DNA of 64,000 nt from Balneolaceae bacterium. Its GTDB lineage: Bacteria; Bacteroidota; Rhodothermia; Balneolales; Balneolaceae. Position 1 is the stretch's first letter. Every line of letters begins with the position of its first letter. The notes below the pieces were generated by a model that had not been told where the DNA came from, ran no database searches, and saw only the letters and a program-made list of their open reading frames with translations. Shown piece by piece: positions 8,496 to 16,269 of the stretch. Made by a program: the position numbers and the translations under genes. The stretch lies in the NCBI GenBank assembly GCA_034521445.1, contig JAXHMM010000004.1, positions 1 to 64,000 on the forward strand. Reading direction: 5' to 3'.

Positions 8496-9054
8496 TGCCC
8501 TGCGCAGCTTTCTGCTCGCCGCCCTTCTGGCGGCCTTCGGCTTCGGCCTCTCCTCCTGCAACGACCTGAGCAGCGATCAGGTACAGCAGATCAACGAGGC
8601 CCTCAACGACTCCCTCACCTCCTCCACCGAAGCCTGGGACGTTGAGATCGCCATCATGGAGAAGGAGCGGACCAAGGCGCGCCTGACAGGCTCGTACGCC
8701 GCCACCTACACACGGGGCGACTCCAGCCGCACCCATATCGACGGACCGGTGCACATCGACGTCTACGACTCTACCGGCGCGGTAACCACCCGCGTGCGTT
8801 CCGACCGCGCCATCTATCGCGCGGCCACCCTTCATTTCGAGTTCTTCGGCGACGTGCAGGTGGAGACCGACGAGGGACGCACCCTCTCCTCGGAGTACCT
8901 GCGCTGGAACCAGGGCGAGAACACCATCGACACCCCGCGTTTCGTGGTGGTGACCACCCCCACCGACACCCTGGCCGGTACGGGACTGACGGGTACAGCC
9001 GATCTCTCCAGTGTTACTCTGCATGACGCCCGCGGCAGCATCACGCTCGACTAA
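8431..9054 (+). CDS. lptC: LPS export periplasmic lipoprotein LptC-like
   Basis: LptC links the inner-membrane Lpt ABC transporter to the periplasmic bridge for lipopolysaccharide. Here the N-terminus has a hydrophobic segment ending in a lipobox (GLSSC, Cys about residue 43), then an OstA/LptC-like beta fold: KARLTGSYAATYTRGD, VRSDRAIYRAATLHFEFFGDVQVETDEGRTL, which is the usual 'sequence of layered beta strands' pattern of the family. It overlaps the end of upp by about 65 nt if ATG 8431 is used; GTG 8461 is an alternative start that keeps the signal peptide. It overlaps the next gene as TAATG, and that gene is also Lpt-type, which supports the call. Confidence 0.82.
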   Translation: MMRPLSYRDWVTRGTAISTPSDALRSFLLAALLAAFGFGLSSCNDLSSDQVQQINEALNDSLTSSTEAWDVEIAIMEKERTKARLTGSYAATYTRGDSSRTHIDGPVHIDVYDSTGAVTTRVRSDRAIYRAATLHFEFFGDVQVETDEGRTLSSEYLRWNQGENTIDTPRFVVVTTPTDTLAGTGLTGTADLSSVTLHDARGSITLD

Positions 9055-10799
9055 TGGATAGGAACCGACTCCGCATAACCCCCGCCCGCCGTCTGCCCGC
9101 GTTCCCGGCCCTGACTGCGCTGCTGGTGCTGCTGGCGACCGCTCTCCCCGCAGAGGCCCAGCAGCGGGTCAACATTCTGGATTCAGAATCAGTCACCGAT
9201 GAAATGGTGGACGGAGAGCCCGTCCAGGAGATCCTGGGCGACGTGCACCTGCGCATGGGCGATTTCGAAATGTACTGCGACAGCGCCTACCGTTTTTTTG
9301 ACCGCGCAGAAGTCCGCGCCTACGGCAATATCGAGATCATCACCGCGGAGGAGCGCATCTGGGCCGACTCGCTGGCCTACTTCACCGACTTGGATTTCAG
9401 CCAGCTGCGAGGACGCGTGATTATCCGCTCCGACTCCACCACCCTCTTCGGCAACAGCGTGGACTACCGCTTCTCCACCAAGGTGGGACACTTTCTGGAC
9501 GGGGTGCGCCTGGAGGATCCCCAGGGCGTGCTGCGCGCCAACTCAGGATTCTACCACCGTGAGGCCGACAGCGCGGTCTTCCGCGGGGAGGTCCAGCTTG
9601 CCGACTCCACCCAGTACCTGGAGGGCGACAGCCTCTTTACCAACCGCAGCACCGGGTACTACAAACTCTACGGGCAGATCTATGCCCGTGACACCGAAAA
9701 CCGGAGCACGCTGACGGGGCGCTACCTGGAGGCCGACTCCACCGGGCGGCGCCTGCTGCGAGGAGATGCCTGGCTGCGGCGGGTTTCAGCGGATACCCTT
9801 GATGCCGACAGCGCAGACAGCGGTCCGCTGCGTCGGCCCGATCCCATCCCGCGAGACGCCGACTCCACCGGGACGCCCCATCCCGCCGCCGGCATCAGCG
9901 GGGCGGTCCTGCCGGACAGCGTAGCCGGCCGCCTGGAAGCCGACGCGGAGCTGCCGGACAGCCTCCGTGAGGCCCTGCCGGACAGCCTGGACGCCGGACG
10001 AGCCGACAGTCTCGGCGCCCGTCCGCCGGACGGCCTCTTTCCGGACACCCTCTACGCGGCATCCCGCGACAGCGCTCCGGAAGTACGGCGCGACACCACC
10101 CATATTATGGCCCGCGAGATCCTCATGCGCCGGCAAGCCGGGGCGCAGGGCGACACGGTGAATACGGTGGACGCCCGCGACAGCGTGCGCATCTGGTCCC
10201 CGCGCTTCTCCTCTCTTTCGGACAGCGCGCGCTACGACGGCGGCTCCGAAACCTTCGAACTGCACAAGGAGCCGCGCGCCTGGTACCGCAACATTCAGCT
10301 CAGTGGCCCCTACATACGCGTGGAGCTGCAGGGCAGCCAGGTGGAGCGCCTGGTCTCCCACACCCGGCCTTTTGCGGTGCAGCAGGATACGGCCATCGGG
10401 CGCCTAAACCAGATCACCGGCGACACTCTGACGGCCGATTTTTCCGGCGGGGCGCTCCACCGCATAAGGGTGTGGCCGGAGGGTCGGCTGCTGCGCTATT
10501 TCGTGAACGACGAGGGGCAGCCCGACGGGGCCATCGAACTCTCGGCCTCCGACATCCGCATTCTTTTTGAGGAAGGTCAGCTCGTGGAAATGCGCGTGCT
10601 GGAGCAGCCCAGAGGATTCACCCTGCCCGAAAGCGAGGATACGGCCAAACGCCGCCTGGAGGGCTTCCGGTGGGAGCCGGATCTGCGGCCCTCGCGTCCC
10701 GCACAGCCCATGGAGCGTCGTTTCCCTACCATACCGGCGGAGCGGCCCTTCGAGCTGCCCCCCCGCTACCTCGACTTTATAAGCTCACAGGAGCGCTAA
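9054..10799 (+). CDS. OstA/LptA-like periplasmic protein
   Basis: A 581-aa exported protein with a signal peptide (about 1-36, ending ALPAEAQQ). It is made of OstA-type repeats (VHLRMGDFEMYCDSAYRFF, DRAEVRAYGNIEIIT, RVIIRSDSTTLFGNS), as in LptA/LptD N-domains that bind the lipid part of LPS. Residues about 245-350 form a low-complexity Pro/Asp/Ser/Leu insertion with degenerate PDSL units. The C-terminal half resumes the beta pattern. It starts within the lptC stop codon (TAATG), so the two are co-translated. Its stop overlaps the stop of the convergent EF-G-like gene by 3 nt. Confidence 0.85.
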   Translation: MDRNRLRITPARRLPAFPALTALLVLLATALPAEAQQRVNILDSESVTDEMVDGEPVQEILGDVHLRMGDFEMYCDSAYRFFDRAEVRAYGNIEIITAEERIWADSLAYFTDLDFSQLRGRVIIRSDSTTLFGNSVDYRFSTKVGHFLDGVRLEDPQGVLRANSGFYHREADSAVFRGEVQLADSTQYLEGDSLFTNRSTGYYKLYGQIYARDTENRSTLTGRYLEADSTGRRLLRGDAWLRRVSADTLDADSADSGPLRRPDPIPRDADSTGTPHPAAGISGAVLPDSVAGRLEADAELPDSLREALPDSLDAGRADSLGARPPDGLFPDTLYAASRDSAPEVRRDTTHIMAREILMRRQAGAQGDTVNTVDARDSVRIWSPRFSSLSDSARYDGGSETFELHKEPRAWYRNIQLSGPYIRVELQGSQVERLVSHTRPFAVQQDTAIGRLNQITGDTLTADFSGGALHRIRVWPEGRLLRYFVNDEGQPDGAIELSASDIRILFEEGQLVEMRVLEQPRGFTLPESEDTAKRRLEGFRWEPDLRPSRPAQPMERRFPTIPAERPFELPPRYLDFISSQER

Positions 10800-12925
10800 G
10801 CGCTTTCCGACAGCGCCATGGTCTGCTCGACGATGCGCTGCTGGTGCTCGCGTGGTACTTCGGCATAGTGGGCGTAGCGGCGCGTGTGGGAGGCGCTGCC
10901 CTGGGTCATCGATTTGAGCCGCGTGGCGTAGTGGTCGAGCTCTTCCAGCGGCACGAGGGCCTTGACCTTCTGGATGGAACCCTCGGCGTCCATGCCCATC
11001 ACCTGTCCCCTTCGCGTGCTCAGATCGCTCATCACGTCGCCCATGTAGTCGGCCGGCACGGTGATCTCCACCTCATAGATGGGCTCCAGCAGCTTGGGGC
11101 TGGCCCGCAGAAAACCGTCCCTGAAGGCCATCAGGGCCGCCGTTTTGAAGGCCGCCTCGTTGGAGTCCACCGAGTGCATGGAGCCGTCGAAGACGGAAAC
11201 CCGTATGTCACGCACCCGGCAGCTGCTGATGGGACCGTTCTGCATCTTTTCCATGATGCCCTTGAGGATGGCGGGCAGAAATCGGTTGTCGATCACCCCG
11301 CCCACGATGCAGTTGCGGAATACCAGCTTCCCGCCCCACTCCAGCTCGATTTCCTGCACGTCGCGCACCTTGAGGTCATCATGCTCGGGCATAGGGTCGG
11401 TGAGCGGCTCGATCAGAAGATGCACCTCGGCGTACTGCCCGGCGCCGCCGGTCTGTTTCTTGTGGCGGTAGTGGGCTCGCACGGCCTGGGTAATGGTCTC
11501 GCGGTAGGGAATGCGCGGCTGCACAAAGTCGAATTCCAGCCCGAATCGCTTCTCAAGCTCGTAGCGGATCACGGCCAGGTGCTCCTCGCCCTGCCCGTGC
11601 AGAATAACCTGGTTGAGCTCCTGGCTGTGCTCCACTTGCAGGGAGAGGTCTTCCCGCTGCAACTGGTGCAGGGCCTGCCCCAGCTTGTCCTCGTCCCCCT
11701 CCTTCTTCAGCCTGACGGCCGTCCGGATGGTAGGCTCGGGAAATTGAATGGGTTCCAGGGCCACCGGCTGCGCCTTGGGATGAAGGGTGTCGTTCACGGC
11801 CGTGTCTTTCAGCTTGACCGCCGCGCCTATATCGCCGGACCTGAGCTCCCTGATCTCCTGGCGCTTCTCCCCCCGCGTCAGGTAGAGGGTGGACAGGCGC
11901 ACCCCGTTGCCGGTGCGATGGTTGACCAGGTCGGTGCCGGGGCTGGCGCTGCCGCCGTAGACCTTGAAGTAGAGCAGGTCACCCACGTGCGATTCCGCGC
12001 TGTTCTTGAAGGTAAAGAGCACCGGCGGCCCGTCGGGATCCAGCGGAAACTCCTCCCCTTCCTCCGTCCTGGGAGGGTTGGCCTCCAGGGGATTGGGAGA
12101 GACGTTTCCCAGGAATCCCATCACGCGGCCCGTGCCCATGTTGCGCTCGGCACAGCAGCAGAACAGGGGAAAGAGGTCGCCGCTGAGCAGGGACTTCTGC
12201 AGGCCCTCGCGCATCTGCGCCTCGGTCAGCTCGCCCTGTTCGAGGTAGAGGTCCAACAGCGTCTCGTCGTTCTCGGCCACCGCCTCCACCAGCTGGTTGT
12301 GCAGCAGGTCAGCCTGGGCCTGGTGAGCGTCGGGAATGGGCAGCTTGTCGGGCTTGCCTCCCCCCTCCGGAAATTCGTACATGGTCATTTTCAGCACGTC
12401 GATGATGGCGTGGAAATCCTCGCCCTCGCTGTAGGGGTACTGCACCACCACTACGCCGCGTCCGAAGCGCTCCCTGGCCATGTCCACCGTACGCTGAAAA
12501 TCGGACTGCCCCGTGTCGGGCTTGTTGACAATGAACAGCGAGGGGATGCGGTAGTTGCGGGTGTACTTCCAGAGGGCCTCCGTACCCACCTCCACCCCGT
12601 ACTCGGCGTTCAGGGTAAAAATGGCGGTGTCGGCCACACGCAGCGCCCCAACTACCTCTCCCACGTAGTCGGCCGTGCCCGGCGTGTCGATGAGGTTGAT
12701 CTTGCTGCCCCTCCAGTCCAGGCTCAGAAAGGATGAAAAGACCGATTTACCTTTCTCCTTTTCGATCTCATGGTAGTCGGAAAGAGTGGATTTCTCCTCC
12801 ACCGACCCGCGGCGGCTTACGGTTCCCGATTCGTAGAGCATGGTCTCGGCCAGGGTGGTTTTGCCCGAACCGGCATGTCCCAGCAGAACGACGTTGCGAA
12901 TGCGTGAAGGAGGGTAGACGTCCAT
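10796..12925 (-). CDS. elongation factor G-like GTPase (EF-G II type)
   Basis: A 709-aa translational GTPase with full EF-G domain length. G1 is GHAGSGKTT (residues 16-24), G3 DTPGTADY (about 80-87) and G4 NKPD (about 134-137). Domains II-V follow, with the domain IV/V segments RIPYRETITQAV, MDAEGSIQKVKALVPLEEL. Two features separate it from housekeeping EF-G: the G2/switch I 'RGITI' is replaced by KGKSVFSS, and the His after DTPG (the GTPase-activating His of EF-G/EF-Tu) is Thr. This fits the secondary EF-G-like paralogs rather than fusA. No ribosomal protein genes are adjacent. Start ATG at 12925. Confidence 0.88.
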   Translation of the reverse strand: MDVYPPSRIRNVVLLGHAGSGKTTLAETMLYESGTVSRRGSVEEKSTLSDYHEIEKEKGKSVFSSFLSLDWRGSKINLIDTPGTADYVGEVVGALRVADTAIFTLNAEYGVEVGTEALWKYTRNYRIPSLFIVNKPDTGQSDFQRTVDMARERFGRGVVVVQYPYSEGEDFHAIIDVLKMTMYEFPEGGGKPDKLPIPDAHQAQADLLHNQLVEAVAENDETLLDLYLEQGELTEAQMREGLQKSLLSGDLFPLFCCCAERNMGTGRVMGFLGNVSPNPLEANPPRTEEGEEFPLDPDGPPVLFTFKNSAESHVGDLLYFKVYGGSASPGTDLVNHRTGNGVRLSTLYLTRGEKRQEIRELRSGDIGAAVKLKDTAVNDTLHPKAQPVALEPIQFPEPTIRTAVRLKKEGDEDKLGQALHQLQREDLSLQVEHSQELNQVILHGQGEEHLAVIRYELEKRFGLEFDFVQPRIPYRETITQAVRAHYRHKKQTGGAGQYAEVHLLIEPLTDPMPEHDDLKVRDVQEIELEWGGKLVFRNCIVGGVIDNRFLPAILKGIMEKMQNGPISSCRVRDIRVSVFDGSMHSVDSNEAAFKTAALMAFRDGFLRASPKLLEPIYEVEITVPADYMGDVMSDLSTRRGQVMGMDAEGSIQKVKALVPLEELDHYATRLKSMTQGSASHTRRYAHYAEVPREHQQRIVEQTMALSESA

Positions 12926-13078
12926 AATTCCTCTTGCTTGCGGGCGCCCGCTGTTGCAGGTGTACGATTGCTGTAAAGGCTATATAATGGAAAAAATGGA
13001 GTCGCGCCAAAATATTTTCTCCAAAAATTGCTAACATGGCGCCCGCGCAGGAAGCGCAAAACAGGCAGCATCCCAATC

Positions 13079-14125
13079 ATGAAAAACATCCTGCTCATCC
13101 AGACCGGCGGCACCATCGCCATGGACATAGGCGCCGGGCAGACGCCCGGGCTCGATCCGGAGCGCTGGGAGGAGCTCATCTACCGGGAAATCCCCGAACT
13201 CGAGGAGATCGCCTCCCTCCACCCCGAGAAGCTCTTTTTCGAAGACAGCTCCGATGTGAGTCCCCTGCACTGGGACCGCCTCATCTCGCGCATAGGCGAG
13301 CGTTACGAAGACTTCGACGGCTTCGTCATTCTGCACGGCACCGACACCATGGCCTATACCGCCTCCGCCCTCTCCTTCGGGCTGCGCAATTTGGGCAAGC
13401 CCGTGATCCTGACCGGCAGCCAGGTACCCATGCGCAATATCCGCAGCGACGCCCGCCGCAACCTGGTCAACGCCATCGAAATGGCCACCCTGCCCTTCAA
13501 CGAGGTGGGCATCTGCTTCAACGACTTCCTCTTCCGCGGCAACCGCGCCACCAAAATGAGCATTGGCGACTTCGACGCCTTTGCCTCCCCCAATTTCCCG
13601 CCCTTGGCGGAGATCGGCCTCAACATCGAGCGCAACGTGGAGCCTCCGCAGCCGGCAGGCGATTTTGAAGCGGCGCCGGGCTTCGACGACCGGGTACTGC
13701 TGCTGAAGATCTTCCCCGGCCTCTCCCAGCGGCACCTTGAGGCCCTTCCCCTGGAAGAGGTACAGGCCCTGGTCATCGAATCCTTCGGCAGCGGCAACTT
13801 CCCGCTGAAGGAGCCCTACAGCCTGCTCCCCTTCCTGCAGCGCTGCCTGGACCGCGGCATCCTGCTGGTGATCACCTCCCAGGCGGCCTACGATGCGGTG
13901 GACCTCTCCAAGTACGAGAGCGGGCGCAGGGCCCAGGAGATGGGCGTGCTGGGTGCGGGCGACATGACTACGGAAGCGACCCTCACCAAAATCATGTACC
14001 TTCTGGAACAGACCGGAAGCGTGGAGGCCACCCGCGGGCGTTTCCCGCAAAGCCTGGCCGGGGAGGTAAGCGCGGCCGGCGGGTCCCGGCCGGACCGTTC
14101 CGGGACCCGCGTTAAAACCGATTAA
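13079..14125 (+). CDS. ansA: L-asparaginase (type I-like, cytoplasmic)
   Basis: Hydrolyses L-asparagine to aspartate and ammonia. From the ATG at 13079 the protein begins MKNILLIQTGGTIAM, with the first catalytic Thr in TGGT (residues 9-12). The second motif HGTDTMAYTASALSF carries the Thr-Asp pair. There is no signal peptide, which suits the cytoplasmic type I class. About 349 aa; the last 20 residues are a Ser/Gly/Arg-rich tail encoded by a strong inverted repeat (see 14079-14110). An upstream ATG at 13036 is out of frame. It is divergent from the EF-G-like gene and 14 nt before the exonuclease gene. Confidence 0.93.
   Translation: MKNILLIQTGGTIAMDIGAGQTPGLDPERWEELIYREIPELEEIASLHPEKLFFEDSSDVSPLHWDRLISRIGERYEDFDGFVILHGTDTMAYTASALSFGLRNLGKPVILTGSQVPMRNIRSDARRNLVNAIEMATLPFNEVGICFNDFLFRGNRATKMSIGDFDAFASPNFPPLAEIGLNIERNVEPPQPAGDFEAAPGFDDRVLLLKIFPGLSQRHLEALPLEEVQALVIESFGSGNFPLKEPYSLLPFLQRCLDRGILLVITSQAAYDAVDLSKYESGRRAQEMGVLGAGDMTTEATLTKIMYLLEQTGSVEATRGRFPQSLAGEVSAAGGSRPDRSGTRVKTD
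14079..14110. other. perfect 11-bp inverted repeat within the 3' end of the asparaginase gene
   Basis: GCGGGTCCCGG at 14079-14089 and CCGGGACCCGC at 14100-14110 form an 11-bp stem with a 10-nt loop. It encodes the unusual asparaginase C-terminal tail. No T-tract follows, so it is not a standard terminator. It could influence mRNA stability or coupling to the exonuclease gene 30 nt later. Confidence 0.7.
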
Positions 14126-14139
14126 CCAGCCATTTTGCC

Positions 14140-14847
14140 ATGTTTTTCGTATTCGATATTGAGACCGTCAACGACTTCGACTTTATCCGCTCCGTGCTCA
14201 CCGATCCGGACGACGACAATGAGACCATGATGCTGCAGGCCGCCGAGGAGCTCTCGCGCGGCGGTTCCGGCTTCATGCCTCCCATGTACCACCGGATGGT
14301 CTCCTGGGTGGGCCTCTGGATCGAGAACAACGGCATGCCCAAGCAGAAGATCTCCTGGAGCGGGGAGGACGAGAAGGAGGGTCTCCAGAAACTCTTTGAA
14401 GCCCTCGGAACCTACAAGGACTTCGGGCTCATCCACCACAACGGGCGCTCCTTCGACCTGCCCGTGCTGCTCTACCGCGCCATGAAGCACGGGCTGCAGA
14501 TGCCCAAGCGTCTGAGCCACTACGACATCCAGTACCGCTACAGCGACGACAACGTGGACCTGATGGACGAATTCAGCAACTACGGGGCCAGCTCCTGGCC
14601 CAAGCTCAAGCACCTGGGGCGACTTATCGGCATCCCCTTCAAGAAGACGGGCGAGGGGGGCGACGTGCAGCGCATGTACCTGGACGGGGAACTGGACAAA
14701 ATCGAGCGCTACTGCTACGAAGACGTGATGGGCACCTACATCGTCTGGCTGCACCTGCGTTTCACCAACGGTGTCATCGGGCGCGAGCTCTTTGAAAACC
14801 TGAAAGAGCGGGCCATGAACAAACTCTCGGACATTCAAAGTCTTTAA
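14140..14847 (+). CDS. 3'-5' exonuclease of the PolB-exo-like (DEDDy) family
   Basis: A 235-aa stand-alone exonuclease domain related to the proofreading domain of family B DNA polymerases (PolB_exo_2). Exo I is FDIET (Asp6, Glu8), Exo II is HNGRSFDLPVL and Exo III is YCYEDVMGTYIVW; the Tyr in Exo III makes it the DEDDy type. No polymerase domain is present. Start ATG at 14140, closely after the asparaginase gene. The last codons (CAAAGTCTTTAA) belong to the AAGTC repeat tract, so the tract forms both the stop region and the 3' UTR. Confidence 0.85.
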   Translation: MFFVFDIETVNDFDFIRSVLTDPDDDNETMMLQAAEELSRGGSGFMPPMYHRMVSWVGLWIENNGMPKQKISWSGEDEKEGLQKLFEALGTYKDFGLIHHNGRSFDLPVLLYRAMKHGLQMPKRLSHYDIQYRYSDDNVDLMDEFSNYGASSWPKLKHLGRLIGIPFKKTGEGGDVQRMYLDGELDKIERYCYEDVMGTYIVWLHLRFTNGVIGRELFENLKERAMNKLSDIQSL

Positions 14848-14980
14848 AGTCTATAAAGTCGAAAAGTCCTAAAGTCGGGAAGTCGGGAAGTCGGGAGGTC
14901 GGGAGGTCAAAAAGTCCGAAGGTCCACCGACTTCAAGACTTTTCGACTTCGAGACTTTTGGACTTTAGTGTTAGACTTTT
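14836..14980. repeat. AAGTC/GACTT repeat tract between convergent genes
   Basis: Second tract of AAGTC-type short repeats. About 14836-14925 carries AAGTC-oriented copies (AAAGTCTAT, AAAGTCG, AAGTCGGG repeated, AGGTCGGG). About 14925-14980 carries the reverse orientation (GACTTC, GACTTTT, CGACTTCGAGACTTTTGGACTTT). The two arms can fold into a long imperfect hairpin between the convergent exonuclease and glgC genes. The last codons of both genes are repeat copies. It may act as a bidirectional terminator. Confidence 0.85.
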
Positions 14981-16269
14981 GTTCCTTTCGGGATGACGGA
15001 GTTTTTTGGCACGATGACGATGCCGTTGACCACATGGTAGTCGCCGTAGTCGCCGTCCTCCAGGTGATCGCCCCCCTTGATACGCACGTCGTCGCCTATG
15101 CGGCAGTTCTTGTCGATTATGGCCCTGCTGATAAAGCAGCGCTCGCCTATACCCAGGGCGGGCAGGTCGTCGTCCCTCTCGCGCTCGCGATCCTTGCGTT
15201 CATGATCGCCGGAAGGGAAGAAATCGTTGCCCATAACGATGGCGTGCTCGATGGTGGTGCCCTTGCCAATGCGCGAACGGATGCCGATCACAGATCGCTC
15301 GATACGGCTGGCCTCCACGATACAGCCCTCGGCCAATACCGAGCGGTCGAAGGTGGTGCCGGAGAGCTTGGAGGCCGGCAGCAGGCGCGCCCGGGTATAG
15401 ATAGTGGCCTCGTTGTCGTAGAGATTGAAGCGGGGCAGGTCGTCGGTGAGCGCCAGGTTGGCCTCGTAAAAGGAAGTAATGGTCCCGATGTCGGTCCAGT
15501 ACCCGTCGAATTCGTAGCTGGCTACCTCGAAATCCCGTTTGATAGCGTGGGGGATGACCTCCTTGCCAAAATCGGTGGCGTCGGGATTGCGGTTAAAGAG
15601 TTCGGTGAGCACCTCTCTGCGGAAGACGTAGATGCCCATGGAGGCCAGGTACTCCCTCCCCTCGGCGCGCAGATGTTCGGGAGTCTTCGACTTCCAGCGG
15701 TCCAGCTCCCCGGGGTCGGGTTTTTCCACAAAATCGACAATACGTCCCTGGTCGTCGGTCTTCATGATGCCGAATCCTGTAGCGTCCTCCGCCCTCACCG
15801 GTATGGTGGCGATGGTGATATCGGCCCCGCCGGTCTCATGGTTTTCCAGCAGGTCGTGGTAATCCATCTGGTAGAGCTGGTCGCCCGACAGGATGAGCAC
15901 GTGGTCGTGGCGGTGATTCTCCATGTGGTGGAGGGACTGGCGCACCGCGTCGGCCGTGCCCTGGTACCAGTTCTGGCTCTTGGGCGTCTGCTCGGCTGCC
16001 AGAATATCCACAAAACCGCTGCTGAAGACGTCGAAGTTGTAGGTGTTCTTGATGTGGCGGTTGAGGGAGGCCGAGTTGAACTGCGTAAGCACGTAGATGC
16101 GGCGGATCCCCGAGTTGAGGCAGTTGGATATGGGAATGTCCACCAGCCGGTACTTTCCCGCGATGGGAACGGCCGGCTTGGAACGCAGCTTGGTGAGCGG
16201 GTAGAGGCGCTTGCCCTGCCCGCCGCCCAGGATAACCGATATGACCGATTGCTCCATGCTCTCCTTCAT
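14971..16269 (-). CDS. glgC: glucose-1-phosphate adenylyltransferase
   Basis: Makes ADP-glucose from glucose-1-phosphate and ATP, the committed step of glycogen synthesis. The 432-aa protein has the nucleotidyltransferase motif VILGGGQGKRLYPLT (about 10-24) and KPAVPIAGKYRLVDIPISN, then WYQGTADAVRQ and a C-terminal left-handed beta-helix region (IERSVIGIRSRIGKG, ISRAIIDKNCRIGDD). It most resembles the plant/cyanobacterial subclass. The start ATG overlaps the glgA stop as ATGA; a second in-frame ATG at 16257 is possible. The stop lies in the AAGTC tract. Confidence 0.96.
   Translation of the reverse strand: MKESMEQSVISVILGGGQGKRLYPLTKLRSKPAVPIAGKYRLVDIPISNCLNSGIRRIYVLTQFNSASLNRHIKNTYNFDVFSSGFVDILAAEQTPKSQNWYQGTADAVRQSLHHMENHRHDHVLILSGDQLYQMDYHDLLENHETGGADITIATIPVRAEDATGFGIMKTDDQGRIVDFVEKPDPGELDRWKSKTPEHLRAEGREYLASMGIYVFRREVLTELFNRNPDATDFGKEVIPHAIKRDFEVASYEFDGYWTDIGTITSFYEANLALTDDLPRFNLYDNEATIYTRARLLPASKLSGTTFDRSVLAEGCIVEASRIERSVIGIRSRIGKGTTIEHAIVMGNDFFPSGDHERKDRERERDDDLPALGIGERCFISRAIIDKNCRIGDDVRIKGGDHLEDGDYGDYHVVNGIVIVPKNSVIPKGTKV

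Noticed and set aside
10670-12736. 688-codon plus-strand frame opposite the EF-G-like gene
   Set aside because: Antisense shadow in GC-rich DNA; its translation is His/Gly/Val-rich without any domain, whereas the minus strand encodes a full EF-G-like protein.
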